Of a DNA stretch of 64,000 bases, positions 33,847-45,186 are shown one piece after another (within the stretch, counting starts at the first letter, position 1; every line of letters begins with the position of its first letter). The position numbers and the translations under genes are program-made. The stretch spans positions 868,001 to 932,000 of the forward strand of contig BEDY01000003.1 of the NCBI GenBank assembly GCA_002335605.1, read 5' to 3'. The DNA is from Prillingera fragicola (lineage: Eukaryota > Basidiomycota > Tremellomycetes > Trichosporonales > Trichosporonaceae). Below the pieces are notes generated by a model, which was given only the letters and a program-made list of their open reading frames with translations, made no database searches and was not told where the DNA came from.

Positions 33847-34497
33847 ATGACCGCAGTAGTCAGTAGGGAGGCAGTAGTGAGTAGTAGTAAAGTCGGCACA
33901 GCTCGGAAGTTGCGGTACTCACGCCGCACACAGAGCCTCGAGCTCAAGGAAGACGCCGCGTTTGACCAGTCAGCTGCAGCAGCCACCATCGCCAACCTCG
34001 CATCCGACCACGAGACGCAGTACATGTGTTACGCTCCCGGCCAAGAGGAGGATGACGACAATGATCGGGCGGTCTCCTCCACCGAGCTCGCTGCGACGAC
34101 GAAGGCGCAACTGGCCCCACGAGCGTGCACGTCAGTCACGACTGTTCTGCAGGCGCGTAAGCGACGGGGACCCCCGCGACGAAGCGCATCATGCGCTGCC
34201 AAGCCCGAAGGAGTCAAGTCACTGAGGTTAAAGGTGAAGGCGCGCGCTGTTCGCCTGTACTCTAAACCGCTCAACCGACTGCGCGACAGTCATGAGTGTC
34301 AGCTGGGACCCGGCCTGGGAGCACTAGTGTCAGTCGCCGGAGATAGTGGTAAATACACGCTACCAAACGTCACGGCTCCGGTCTCACGACAACGGAGACT
34401 ACCGCCGCCTCTGTCGCCGACGACCCCGCTGGTAGGATCAAAGCTATCCCTGGCAGCGGAGACGATTTTCTCACGATCGGTTCCCAAGCGGGGATGA
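33847..34497 (+). CDS. Doubtful open reading frame
   Basis: A 216-codon frame from ATG at 33847. The product mixes acidic (EEDDDNDRA) and basic (ARKRRGPPRRS, RLKVKARAVRLYSK) patches without a recognisable domain. Upstream lies the minisatellite and downstream is non-coding sequence. Its length is within what chance allows in this GC-rich DNA, so I list it only as a possibility. Confidence 0.2.
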   Translation: MTAVVSREAVVSSSKVGTARKLRYSRRTQSLELKEDAAFDQSAAAATIANLASDHETQYMCYAPGQEEDDDNDRAVSSTELAATTKAQLAPRACTSVTTVLQARKRRGPPRRSASCAAKPEGVKSLRLKVKARAVRLYSKPLNRLRDSHECQLGPGLGALVSVAGDSGKYTLPNVTAPVSRQRRLPPPLSPTTPLVGSKLSLAAETIFSRSVPKRG

Positions 34498-35123
34498 ACG
34501 AATACGCTACATCACAACAGTCCTCGGATTCGCTGGATGTGTCAAGTGTTTGACACATTGACGGCTCTACTGTGCGCCAGCGCCCTCTGTCCATGGTGCC
34601 CATCACCCCCTGGCAGAGCTCGGCAGAGGAAGCGGTCGCGCGGCCAGGCAGACCAAGCAGTGAATCGAAGCGGAAAAGAGGGTCAAGTATGCGTGGGGTG
34701 TTGATGAGATAAGACGGTGGTAAGAGCATCGCTTCCGGACATGACCCACTAGTATTTGGCATGCCCTGCCGCGTGCGTGGCGCATGGCGCGCGTGCGATT
34801 CATACTGTACCCAGGCACCACAGCCGGGACGCTTGTAGGCACCTCCTCTTGACCAGCTCCTGGAGAAAGATGTGACCCACAGTGGCCCAGAAAGCCTCGA
34901 CTCTCATTGACACGGATACAGTGCACCTCCCGCATGTACCAGGTCGTCCTGTAGAGACCCACCAGCGGCATTGCATGGGGACCCCAAGCTGACCGCGTGC
35001 ACCGCACACAAGACAACGCGGAGCCAGTGACTTTTCGGCGACCGCCGCCCCCATTTCAGGTCCACGCGTCATACCACCATGTGACTGCTCGTGCTGATCG
35101 ACACCTACAACACTCCTCAAGCA

Positions 35124-36635
35124 ATGAGGACTTTTGCATCTGCACACTCACTCGCAATGAAGCTCCCCGCCCCCGCCCCCGTCGACGCCGTCAAGTTTTG
35201 CGACTTTGTCACTGCGTCCCCTACCCCCTTTCACGCCGTGGCCAACCTCGTCAAGCGCTTGACCAAGGCCGGTTTCAAGCCCGTGTCTGAGCGTGCGCCT
35301 ACAGAGTCGCTGCAGCCCGGCGGCAAGTACTTCTACACGCGCAATCAGTCTGCGCTCGTTGCCTTTACCCTCCCGCCCAAGGAGGTTGCCGGCGCCGGCG
35401 CTTGCTCGCTGCTTGTCGGACACACTGACTCGCCGTGTCTCAAGGTAAGCGCGAGGGCTAAGCCGTGCTGACGACAGGTTCGCCCCGTGTCCAAGAAGCA
35501 AAAGGTCGGCTACCTCCAGGTCGGGTGCGAGCTGTACGGCGGCGGTATCTGGGCGTCGTGGCTTGACCGCGACTTGTCGCTCGCTGGTCGTGTGATTATC
35601 GCCACGCCTGGAGCGAAGAGCGGCTTTGCGTCCAAGCTGATCAAGATTGACCGTCCTATTCTTCGCATCCCGACTCTGGCCATCCACCTGGACCGCACGA
35701 TCAATGACCAGTTCAAGTTCAACAAGGAGACCGAGTTTGTGCCAATCCTGGGTCTCGTCAACGACACGCTCAATTCGACGCCGTCCCGCCCCGACACTCC
35801 CGTCGACAAGGCTCCCGAGTTCCCTGCAGGCGCGACCAAGATTGAGGACAAGCACCACCCTCTGCTTCTTGCAGTGATTGCGAGCGAGCTCGACTGCAAC
35901 GTCGAGGACATTCAGGACTTTGAGCTGTCGCTGTTCGACACGCAGCCCTCGACCGTCGGCGGCCTGAACAACGAGTTCATCTTCTCCCCCCGCTGCGACA
36001 ACCTCATGACGTGCTTTTCCGCCATCGAGGGCCTCTGCGGCGCCGTCGAAGCCGAGACTGCGTCCGGCAAGGCGTCGACCGAGGCCAACGTCCGCGCCGT
36101 GCTTCTCTTTGACAACGAAGAAGTCGGCTCGGTCTCCAACCACGGCGCCGAGTCCAACCTCCTGCCGTCGTTTGTCGAGACAGTCGCCGGCCTGACCAAG
36201 CGCGGCTCGTACAAAGTCCTCGCCAACTCCTTCCTCATCTCCGCCGACATGGGCCACGCAGTCCACCCAAACTATGAAAACAAGTACGAGCTCAACAACG
36301 CCCCGCGCATGAACAAGGGCATTGTCATCAAGACAAACGCAAACCAGCGCTACACGTCCAACGCCCAGACGACCTTCTTCCTCCGCCGCACAGCCCAGCG
36401 CGCAGGCGTCCCCGTCCAGGACTTTGAGGTGCGCAACGACTGCTCGTGCGGCTCCACCGTCGGCCCACACCTGTCCACCCACCTGCGCACCGTGGACATC
36501 GGCATCGCACAGCTGTCCATGCACTCGTGCCGCGAGACGGCCGGGTCGGGCGACGTCAAGAGCTATATCCAGCTGTTCAAGACTTACTTTGAAGAGTTTT
36601 CAAAGATCGAGGCAGAGCTTACCGTCGACTTTTAG
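35124..36635 (+). CDS. APE4: Aspartyl aminopeptidase, M18 family
   Basis: Two exons, 35124-35444 and 35478-36635, give 492 residues from the first ATG. A second in-frame ATG at 35157 gives 481 residues and may be the real start, since the conserved part begins right after it (FCDFVTASPTPFHAV). Metal-site motifs of M18 peptidases are present: LLVGHTDSPCLKV, LFDNEEVGS and SADMGHAVHPNY. GGLNNEFIFSPRCDNL supplies the conserved Asp region, and the C-terminal family block is QLSMHSCRE. The enzyme removes N-terminal Asp or Glu from peptides and forms a large dodecamer. In budding yeast Ape4 is cytosolic and reaches the vacuole by the Cvt route. The intron is 33 nt, the shortest well-supported one in the window. 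Confidence 0.92.
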
Positions 36636-36929
36636 GCAGAGTGGGTAGACGTAGAATATGCATGTCGATGAGTGAGGCGCTGGCGCGTGACGTGGTGGCT
36701 GTGGCACGGACAATGCCACTGAGATGGCTCTGATCGCGTTCCACGCGCCGAGATCGGACGCGTTCCGGACGCCACAGCATCCTGTGATGAGTGCTGAAGC
36801 AGTAAGACTCCTCGGTGCACACGATTGAGAAAGATGCTAGCATAGCAATGATACAAGTACACGACCGGCACGGGTGCGCCCGCCCAGCCTACGCCCCTCG
36901 TCTATACCATCCTCAGACCCAACGCCTGG

Positions 36930-38501
36930 CTACTCCTTGGCAGCCTTCTTCGCCGCCTTGCGAGCCTTGCGTGCCGCCCTCTCCTCTGCAGTCTCCTCGC
37001 GCTCCTCTCCGTCGTCCGTCTTGACCTTTTTCTTCTTCTTCTTGTCGGCGTCGCCGCCGGCAGGAGTAGCAGGGGTCGCGGGCGTCTCGGGGACCTCGCG
37101 CTTGCGCTTCTTGTCCTCGGCCGCAGCGGGGGTGGCGGGGATCTCGGCGATCGTTGCCGCGGGCTGGGTGGCGACGAGCTCGCCCTCGGGAGCGGCGGCA
37201 TAGTCGACGTACGCCTTGGACCAGTTGTCCGGGGTGACGCCGTCAATCTTCTTGCCGTACTTGTCGAGCTCGCCCTTTTTGATCATCTTCTTCTTCTCCT
37301 GGGCCTTCGGGCCGAGACCCCAGCGGCGGGGGTACAGGTCGCGGTTCATGATGCAGCGCTTGACCTTTGCGACGACGCCGTGGTCGCACGAGGCCAGGTC
37401 GACGGTCGACATCATGGCGATACCAATGGCAATGGCCTCGCCCTTGGTGGTCATGAGCACGACCTCCTCGTGGACCTCAATGTCGGCCTCGTAGCGGAGC
37501 AGACCGGGGATCATGAGCTTGGCACCGTAGCAGACGGCGTTGACGGCCGAGTCCTTGACGACGATACGCTTAAAGTTGGTGAGCAGCGACTCGAGGGGGC
37601 GCACAACGCGGCGGAGGTAGGTCTCGTCGCGCGTGTTGTCGTACAGCCACTGCGCGTCGAGGACGTCGTGCATCGACACAATGTCGTCGTTCTCCGAGGT
37701 GATACCCGAGCGGATACGGCGGAGCTCCTGCATGTGGGCACCGACACCGAGCAACAGACCCATGTGCACCGCAAAGGTACGGACATATGTTCCGGCCTCG
37801 CACGAGAGCGAAATGACGGCGAGGTTGCGCTTCTCGTCGTACTCGATCAGGTTGGACTCGTAAATCGTACGGACACGGAGCTGACGCTTGACGGCCGAAA
37901 TAAGAGGGGGGCGCTGGAACAGAGCTCCAGTGAGGGTCTCGAGAGCACGGGCGACAGCGCGCTCGCCGCCCTCGACCTTGTCGTGGAAACGAACAACAGT
38001 CACGTACTGCTTACCAGCCGACTGCTCTGCGGGGTTAGCCTTGGCTGCGAGCGTGTACTCACGAGACTTGACGAGACGGGTAGCACGGTCAATGCAGACA
38101 ATAAGACATCCAGTGACCTTGGGGTCAAGGGTTCCCGAGTGTCCAGTCTTCTCGACGCGCAGGATACGCTTGAGCCAAGCGACAACCTCGTGCGACGACG
38201 GGTTCGAGGGCTTGTCGAGGTTGATGCACCCGGAGCGAATGTAGGTCTGCAGGTCGCGCTTGAGGGGGGAGACGCCCTATGGTTGTTAGCACTTGCCCGA
38301 GTTTCTTGTACAGTAGCACTGCTGCCAGGTGCACCTGCGCCGACTCACAGTAGGAATAGGCGTAAAGTGCGACGAACGGACGAGGAGCTTGTCGTAGTTT
38401 TTGAGGAGGAGGGGCCACTGGCTCGTGTCGAGCTTGGGCGTGACTGCCTCGCTCTTGATCTGGAAATCGCCCGACTGCTGGAGCTCGGACACGGACGCCA
38501 T
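36930..38501 (-). CDS. CBF5: H/ACA snoRNP pseudouridine synthase, dyskerin/Cbf5
   Basis: Three exons: 38501-38349, 38276-38063 and 38026-36930. They sum to 1464 nt, 487 residues. The TruB catalytic block is [16 protein letters not shown], with the catalytic Asp in LDP. The dyskerin-like N-terminal segment [16 protein letters not shown] precedes it, and [17 protein letters not shown] is a family block. A PUA domain lies near residues 290-370 ([20 protein letters not shown], then GEAIAIGIA). The C terminus is Lys/Glu-rich ([12 protein letters not shown]), as usual for nucleolar Cbf5. It pseudouridylates rRNA and snRNA guided by H/ACA RNAs and is needed for ribosome biogenesis. The 5' leader holds a CAG/CAA-type triplet run just before the ATG. 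Confidence 0.94.
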
Positions 38502-39674
38502 CGTTGCTGTTGCTGCTGCTGTTGTTGGAGTTAGTCGTACAGTTGACCTGGCGTGCCAGTAGATGGTCTTCTGAATTTTGGAAGCTGCAGATTCAGCATA
38601 TTTTGGTTCCGTGTGATCGTGAGGATTGCCACGTGGTATTTCCCGGGAGTAGGGACGAGTGTGGCACTTTGCACAGATTGCAGCTAAGGTGTGGTGAGGA
38701 TGATAACGACGGTAGTGCATGTGTCTTATGGGAGAGGGTACTTTGGTACTCGTGGGTAGACAGGTGACTGGGACAGCTGGCAGCTTGGAGTGCAGTAGCT
38801 GGAACACTCTATCTCCCTCCGTTTACTGGGTTTAGACATGCAGTGACTTGAGGAGGCGCTCTCTGGATAATCATCAACGTTACAGAGAACAGCCAGAACT
38901 ATGTCAATCACTGCTGCATGTTACACCACGGTGGGCATTGCCAGTACCCTTAGAGCTGCCTCCTTGCATTGCGAGCACATCCACACCACCGTACACGTCT
39001 GCAACATGTTCCGACCTGGAATGTCCATTTATCCGTATTCTGGCAGAAATGGACATTGCAGCTGGGCATCATTTCATGAAATCCAGCAGACAAGTAGAGG
39101 TTGACGCGACGGCGACGCAAGACGTTACTCGAACTGCTGCTACACACGATGCATGGAAAGTAGTGGGATGCATGTAGCATGCAAGGCCGACGATAGCGGA
39201 GCAGTGCTGCGCGATGCTTTATAATGGGTTTGTCAGCAGCAATCTAGATTTGGGTGCAACGAGGGTCCTATCAGCCAGGAAGGGTGTTGCAGTGACCCTG
39301 GATCGACGCGCCGAGCTTGTGACAGCGCCGACAGCAGCTGCGGCGACTCGAGAGCTGACTGTACAGCAGGTTTTTCGAGACCTGCCAAGAGAGTGAGCAT
39401 GAGTGATGCCATGCATGTAGATGGTGCAGGTGTAAGAAACAATTGCATGCATGAGGTCGTTGGCGGTGGACGACGACATGGTGATAGTTGACGATTGTGG
39501 TTGCTATGATTGGCTCGGCAGGGGAGAAAGCCGAAGATCCGGGTGAAGCAGTAGTAGTGGGCAATCACCACCCCACCACCCCACGCTCACCGGGCCCCCC
39601 CGAGTTAAGAGCGCAAGCATCTCTTTCTTTCTTTTTCTTTCTCATTCTCCATCCACTACAACAAGAGAAACACA
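38502..39674. other. Divergent intergenic region, CBF5 to CCP1
   Basis: About 1.2 kb between divergent start codons. A CAG/CAA-like triplet run (as read on the minus strand) lies at about 38503-38528 in the CBF5 leader, and a TTTCTTTCTTTTTCTTTC pyrimidine tract near 39625-39645 precedes CCP1. No further gene was supported. Confidence 0.4.
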
Positions 39675-40892
39675 AGTGAGTACCCCTGTCTCCTGGCCTC
39701 CAGGCCTCCAAGCCTCCTAGGGCTACACCACACCCACACACCCCGCCACCACTATCACCCCTCTTCCAACCACGAGCGCACCCGTCCCTACCATCCACGT
39801 CATGCTAACGCTGCAGTGTCTCTCCGCATCAACCCCCTTCTGCGCAACGTCGCCCGCCGCCGCATGGTGTCGGCGACTCCCATGCTCGCCCGCCGCGCCT
39901 TTGCCACCGAGGCTCCCCCTCCCCCTCCCAAGGAGGAGAAGTCCTCGGCTGGTCTCTGGATCGGTCTCGGTGGTGCCGCCCTTGCCGCTGCTGCCACCTA
40001 CTATGTCTACTCTCAGGACGGCGGCCCCTCGTTTGCCTCTGTCAGCAAGGAGCACACCAAGGAGGACTATGAAAAGGTCTACCAGGCCATTGCCGACACT
40101 CTTGAGAAGGAGGGCTACGACGACGGCTCGCTTGCCCCCGTCGTTCTCCGTCTCGCGTGGCACGCCTCGGGCACGTACGATAAGGACGACAAGACTGGCG
40201 GCTCCAACCACGCGACGATGCGTTTCGAAAAGGAGTCTAGCCACGGCGCCAACGCCGGTCTCGACACTGCGCGCGCCTACCTCGAGACTGTCAAGAAGCA
40301 GTTCCCCTGGATCTCGTACGGTGACCTGTGGACTCTTGCCGGTGTCTGTGCCATCCAGGAGATGGGTGGCCCCTCGATCCCTTGGCGCCCCGGACGCGTC
40401 GACGGCTTTGACAACATGCAGACCCCGGACGGCCGTCTGCCCGACGCCACGCAGGGCCAGGACCACCTCCGCAAGATCTTCTACCGCATGGGCTTCAACG
40501 ACCAGGAGATTGTCGCTCTCTCTGGCGCGCACGCCCTCGGCCGCTGCCACGTCAACCGCTCTGGCTTTGACGGCCCCTGGACCTTTGCGCCCACCTCGGT
40601 GACCAACGAGTTTTACAACCTCCTCCTCAACGACAAGTGGCAGTGGCGCAAGTGGAAGGGCCCCGACCAGTACGAGGACGTCAAGACCAAGAGCCTCATG
40701 ATGCTCCCCACCGACATGTCGCTCGTCAAGGACAAGGAGTTTAAAAAGTGGGTCCAGGCCTACGCAAAGGACGAGGACCTCTGGTTCAAGGACTTTTCAA
40801 AGGCCATCAACACCCTCTTCGAGCTCGGCGTCCCCACCGAGCAGTTCAAGCAGGGTCCTTGGAAGATGGAGGGTATCCCCGAGAAGGCGTAA
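39675..40892 (+). CDS. CCP1: Cytochrome c peroxidase, mitochondrial
   Basis: The start codon is split. Exon 1 contributes only the A at 39675, then a 141-nt intron (39676-39816) with GTGAGT donor, GCTAACG branch and CTGCAG acceptor, then exon 2 (39817-40892) begins TG TCT CTC. Joined length is 1077 nt, 358 residues. Residues 1-30 form a basic mitochondrial presequence ([15 protein letters not shown]). Residues 45-65 are hydrophobic ([18 protein letters not shown]). The distal haem site is [11 protein letters not shown], the proximal one [12 protein letters not shown], and [15 protein letters not shown] carries the Trp radical site. The enzyme reduces hydrogen peroxide with electrons from cytochrome c in the intermembrane space. 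Without splicing, the ATG at 39802 would open a wrong frame. Confidence 0.93.
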   Translation, partial: SEYPCLLASRPPSLLGLHHTHTPRHHYHPSSNHERTRPYHPRHANAAVSLRINPLLRNVARRRMVSATPMLARRAFATEAPPPPPKEEKSSAGLWIGLGGAALAAAATYYVYSQDGGPSFASVSKEHTKEDYEKVYQAIADTLEKEGYDDGSLAPVVLRLAWHASGTYDKDDKTGGSNHATMRFEKESSHGANAGLDTARAYLETVKKQFPWISYGDLWTLAGVCAIQEMGGPSIPWRPGRVDGFDNMQTPDGRLPDATQGQDHLRKIFYRMGFNDQEIVALSGAHALGRCHVNRSGFDGPWTFAPTSVTNEFYNLLLNDKWQWRKWKGPDQYEDVKTKSLMMLPTDMSLVKDKEFKKWVQAYAKDEDLWFKDFSKAINTLFELGVPTEQFKQGPWKMEGIPEKA

Positions 40893-42676
40893 CGCGTTGG
40901 ATACACGTAGGACCTTATATATTAGGACCTTTATATATGCATGGCGAGTAAGAAGGCAGTGTCGCGTCAGCGCCAGTCGCATAGTCGCAAACGCGTCCCA
41001 GCTCCTTGGGCGCGACGCTAAACGTCGCACAGTAGTTTGGGCGCGAAAGCTGAACACGGTTATGCTTGTAATTTTAGCACAGCTCGGGCGAGCACATGTC
41101 CAAGCGACGTTCAGAGATGCGCGAGGCGGTGGGTGTGGGATGTGGGTGGGGATACGTGGGCAGAGGTGATGGGACCGACCGTGTATGGGAAGCGACACGG
41201 CGCCTCGACTATACTGCGCTTTGGGAGTTGGCCCGCTCAGTGCTGATTTTGTTGTAGAGTAGAGGGTAGGCTAGGTGTCCTTGTGCAGTGGGGGGTGACG
41301 TTGGGTCGGGGGATGGGCTCGAAGCACGATTTGGCTGTGGCGGCCTTGGCTTTGGTGGTTTAGTGGCGCGGGCTGTTGGTGGGCTGGGCCGATGACGCTG
41401 ATGGTGTCATGCATGGGAGAACTTGTCTTGAGGCTGTTTGGGCAAGGTGGGAGTGTGTGGGGGCTGGGAGAGAGGAATGAGGGTGAGGTGGTTGATCAAG
41501 TCGTTGTGCGACGAGGAGATGTGGCAGTGGGATGTTAATAATTCGGCTTATTTATTTCGACTTCTCAGTGAAACTTCTTTCGTCTTCAGTCCATATATCA
41601 TGCAGGATGCCTACGGAGGAGTCAAACACGTTGTCTTGTGTTGTTAATGTTCCAAAGCTGGTGTTCACCCAAGGGTGGGTGTCAACCGCAGCCGACAGAT
41701 CCAACAAGATCAATATAAACAATTGCAGCCGCGAAGGGGTGGACTGTTGCTCCTCCTCATCCGTAGACATGCATCTCGAGTCACGCATCCGACTACCAGT
41801 GACCTCATTGCCCCCAGCTTTAAGTCGACCTCTACCCCCTAACTTCCCGGGTCAGAGGCGCGACAAGCTAGCTACAAAGCGCCCAAACGTACTAATCGTT
41901 TGGACACAATCCACAACCTCTACCGCCAGCGCGCCGCCTTCCGCTCTTCAAAACTGGATAGAGAAGCCCACCTCCTCCTCACGTGCCCACCCTGCCCTTC
42001 CAACCGTGAAAGAGAGACGGAAATTCCACAGGTGGAGCTCGACACTGCGGCTCGGTGACGCCTTATCAACTTGGACCGGGCGGAAGCTGGGCAGCCACAC
42101 GTCCGGGACTCACCAGAGTCACTGCCAGCCGTAGGAGGGTAGGGATGGCAAGAACCACGGCGTGCCGCCAACGGAAAGCTGCCGCGACTGTGAACTCGGG
42201 TCTGTTCCCCGCTTCATCTGTAGGCACTCGAGAAGAAATGTCGTTGCGCTTTAATGTGCAGGCTGGGTTGTGAAGAGGGTTCCGGGGGTTGCGCTGCGTT
42301 GCGCTGGTATGCCTGGGATAGCGGGGCGAGAGGGCAAGTGAGTGGCGGGGAGTGTATAGATGTCGTGGGTGGTGCTGTCGACCTGAAGGTGGTCCTGCAA
42401 AGGTGCCACGATGAGGAATGGCGGACGTGCTCACCTGCCGGCCTCGCACGACGCAGCGTCGCCAGACCAACATGACATGTTGCATCAGAACCCAAAGTAA
42501 ACACGAGAGAAAGCACGGCCGGCGTGCGGTTGTACAACACACTGTCTAATTCTATGCCCCGTCCGTGACCAGGTGACAGACTGCCTTGCCACAAGTCTGT
42601 GTGTGCACCTGCACGGCCACCTCACACCTCCATCGACGCGTCCAGCGCCACTCTCCTCTGATCTCAACCCTAGGCG
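40893..42676. other. Convergent intergenic region
   Basis: About 1.8 kb between the stops of CCP1 (+) and the NPF protein (-). A 200-codon frame at 41532-42134 (+) has no family features and no typical composition, so I do not call it. Nothing else was seen. Confidence 0.4.
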
Positions 42677-43534
42677 CTACTCATCCCTCCGCCTAAACGG
42701 ATTCGTCCCCCTCGAACTCCCCCCACTGCCGGCACTCCCAGTACTAGTCGGCGACGCGACGTCCGCATCCCACACCCACCCATTCTGCGCCGCGCGCGAG
42801 TGGCCCCCGCCGCCGCGGCCGGACACGCCAAACGTGCCCGTCGCAGGCGCCGGCGCGCGCGCATACCCTCCCCCCTCACCGGTAGTCGCGGCGGCAAAGT
42901 CGTCTTCGTGCGAGAACGGGTTGGTGAACGGGTTGGACGCGCGGGCTGCGCGTGGAGGCCCAGGGGCGAGGGCAGCGGAGAGGCGCGGGGAGACAAAGTC
43001 GTCGTCCGCCGTGTCGTAGGCGTAGTTGCGCGCAAAGTCGTCCGTGACGGGAGCTGGTGTTGCGTTTGATGCGGTGCGGGTGCGTCCGAGGGAGAGCTTG
43101 CGGCTTGCGCGCGAGGCGGTGGACGCTTTCCTCGGCGGGTGGGAGGGGCGGCGCGCGTCCTTGTCCGCGGCGTACTTGCCGTCCCACTGCACGTCCTCGT
43201 CGTCGAGGAGGCGGCCGTACTCGCCGCTCCCGCTTGGGCCGATGCCCGAGAGCTCGACGTCGTTGGTCCGCGCCGGGTTGGCGGGGGGGACTTCGACTAG
43301 GACAGTCTTGTGGCCCGACCAGTCGACGGTGAGGACGTTTTGGAGAGACGAGCGTGCCGACTGCGGGGTTAGTGGGTGCGCAGGGGTGGGTGGGCGACAA
43401 CGCGAGAGGTGAGTGCCAAGTGCCGCGTCAAGCACATTGCTCCAGCGCCAGCTCAAGTCTGCGTAGTGCGTAGATGGTGAGAGACTTACATCTCCAGGGA
43501 CGAGTGAGGACAGCTTCTTCTTGAGGTTGATCAT
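42677..43534 (-). CDS. Hypothetical protein with NPF motifs
   Basis: Two exons, 43534-43490 and 43360-42677, sum to 729 nt, 242 residues. The short ordered N terminus is MINLKKKLSSLVPGD followed by SARSSLQNVLTVDWSG and a hydrophobic/acidic stretch (HKTVLVEVPP). The rest is disordered, rich in Ser, Ala, Gly and Pro. It carries three Asn-Pro-Phe motifs: two in SNPFTNPFSHEDDF and one at the extreme C terminus (GTNPFRRRDE). NPF is the ligand of EH domains in endocytic proteins, so a role as an endocytic adaptor is a reasonable inference, not shown. The basic patch at the start could contact membrane lipids. Family not recognised. Confidence 0.6.
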   Translation of the reverse strand: MINLKKKLSSLVPGDVSLSPSTHYADLSWRWSNVLDAALGTHLSRCRPPTPAHPLTPQSARSSLQNVLTVDWSGHKTVLVEVPPANPARTNDVELSGIGPSGSGEYGRLLDDEDVQWDGKYAADKDARRPSHPPRKASTASRASRKLSLGRTRTASNATPAPVTDDFARNYAYDTADDDFVSPRLSAALAPGPPRAARASNPFTNPFSHEDDFAAATTGEGGGYARAPAPATGTFGVSGRGGGGHSRAAQNGWVWDADVASPTSTGSAGSGGSSRGTNPFRRRDE

Positions 43535-44041
43535 GATGTGTATGTGCGTGAAGTGATGAGAAACGAAGGGCTATGGCATGGAGTGAGCTGCACGTGTTGT
43601 CCAGCGCTAGCAGGTCGTAGAGGCGCGCGCTAGAGTACTCGATGTGAGGTGTTGTAAAAGGTATAAAATGATAACGTCACAAAGTTCCAAGTTAAATTGA
43701 CAAAGTTCCCCTTCTTCTTTCATGTAGCGGGACAGCACAACTCGCAGCAGCGTACAGGCCATACAGGGCAACCCCCCATGCATATCTGCACACACAGGAC
43801 GGCCAGGACACGGCGGCGCCGGGCCAAGAGAACAGCAGACCCGGCTGGGTTTCAGGGGCAGCACAAATCAGGACTCTCTCCCCATTCCATCATGCTCGCC
43901 TGGCTGGGAACCGGACATGACCGCCTACTCCGTCAGCCTGATCCTGGCTGTTACCAATGACCACTACTCGCACTCTCAGCCTCCACTCCCTCGCTCACTC
44001 CATTGCTCATCCTCCATATCCAAGACACACGCTACCAGCTC
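43535..44041. promoter_or_regulatory. Divergent promoter region, NPF protein and GLO2
   Basis: About 500 bp separates the two start codons on opposite strands. No specific element was recognised. Confidence 0.35.
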
Positions 44042-45186
44042 ATGCCATTCTCCAGAGCTAGTCTAATCACAGCTACTGCCGCACGCACACTCTCCTCTCG
44101 CTCAATTCACACTACAGCAGCGTACGTCCTTTCTGCCGCAACCGTTCCATCACTGACGTCGTCGCAGCCGCAAGATGAAGGTCGTCCCCGTCCAAGCCCG
44201 CTCCGATAACTGGATGTATCTCGTCCTCGACGACAAGACGGGTGAAGCGGCTGTTGTCGACCCGTACGACGCGCCCAAGATCTCGGCCGCGGCCAAAGAG
44301 CACAATGCCAATGTGCGTCTGCGAGAGTGCGTTCGGAAGCGCCGGAGCTGACCTGCTGCGCAGGTTACCACTCTTATCACTACGCATCACCACAATGACC
44401 ACTCGGGTGGAAACGAAAAGTTTGTGAGTGTCTGCGCGCGGCGAGAGGTCGTTGCGACCGTAACAGCAGTTGCGATGACGTCGTGCCCTACAAGCCGCTG
44501 TACCTAACGCAGTAGTTGTCACTCCACCCCGGCATCAAGGCTGTTGGCGGCTCAAACCAGGCGCCCGGCACGAGTACGCTCGTCAAGGACGGCGACGCTT
44601 TCAAGATTGGCAGCCTCGACGTCAAGTGTGTCTCTACGCCTTGCCACACCCAGGACTCTATCGGCTTCTTCGTCGAGGACCCTGCGACGCAGCAGCGTGG
44701 TGTGTTTACTGGGTGAGTAGAGTGGGACTAGCTGTGCAACATCGGCTGACTCTCAGTGACACCCTCTTCCTCGCTGGCTGTGGACGCTTCTTCGAGGGTA
44801 GGTCTCCAACCGTGGCAGGGGCTGACAACAGGCAACGCCGCGGAGATGCGCAGCGCACTCACCAAGCTCGGCCGCCTCCCTGACGACACTGTGGTCTACA
44901 ACGGACACGAGTACACCACCGGCTCGGCCAAATTTGGTCTCAAGATTGAGCCCGACAACACAAAGCTCAAGGAGTGAGTCTCTCCTTCGCCCTCTCCATT
45001 GACGCCCCCAGCCTGTACGAGCGCTCGCAGACTGACAAGTGCACTACAGGAAAGAGCACTATTGGCGATGAAAAGGCCTGGAACGTCTTCATGCGCCTCG
45101 ACACCCCCGAGGCCCAGAAGGCTACGGGCGAGACGGACCCGCTCAAGGTCATGGCCAAGTTGCGTGAGATGAAGAACTCGATGTAG
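44042..45186 (+). CDS. GLO2: Hydroxyacylglutathione hydrolase (glyoxalase II), mitochondrial
   Basis: Seven exons: 44042-44121, 44168-44312, 44364-44423, 44516-44712, 44757-44797, 44832-44973 and 45012-45186. They sum to 840 nt, 279 residues. A metallo-beta-lactamase fold is shown by THHHNDHSGGN (the binuclear metal motif), TPCHTQDS, FTGDTLF and YNGHEYT. Residues 1-27 are basic and Ser/Thr-rich (ITATAARTLSSRSIHTT), a likely mitochondrial presequence. A second ATG just after it (RKMKVVPVQ) would give a cytosolic form. The enzyme hydrolyses S-lactoylglutathione to lactate and glutathione, the second step of methylglyoxal detoxification. At intron 3 the acceptor is CAGTAG; using the first AG would put a stop codon in frame. 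Confidence 0.92.

Larger units (their letters stand above)
33281..35123. other. Intergenic/accessory flank between relic A and aspartyl aminopeptidase
   Basis: About 1.8 kb with a 17-bp minisatellite (listed separately) and a doubtful open frame at 33847-34497. On the minus strand near 34850-34980, short protein-like stretches in different frames (LVGLYRTTWYMREVHCIRVN, then FWATVGHIFLQELVKR) look like remains of another gene, but I cannot identify it. Confidence 0.35.

Noticed and set aside
35148..36524. 458-codon frame antisense to aspartyl aminopeptidase
   Set aside because: It mirrors a strongly conserved M18 gene; high GC at third positions leaves the opposite strand open. Product is Val/Leu/Gly-rich with no family.
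37380..38534. 384-codon frame antisense to CBF5
   Set aside because: It reads through the CBF5 introns and exons on the wrong strand and has no conserved domain.
39723..40550. 275-codon frame antisense to CCP1
   Set aside because: Antisense shadow of a well-supported gene.
39802..40602. 266-codon plus-strand frame starting inside the CCP1 intron
   Set aside because: It is the +1 shadow of CCP1 exon 2; Arg/Ser/Pro/Thr-rich, no domain.
41532..42134. 200-codon frame in the CCP1/NPF-protein gap
   Set aside because: No recognisable motif, mixed composition, no splice context.
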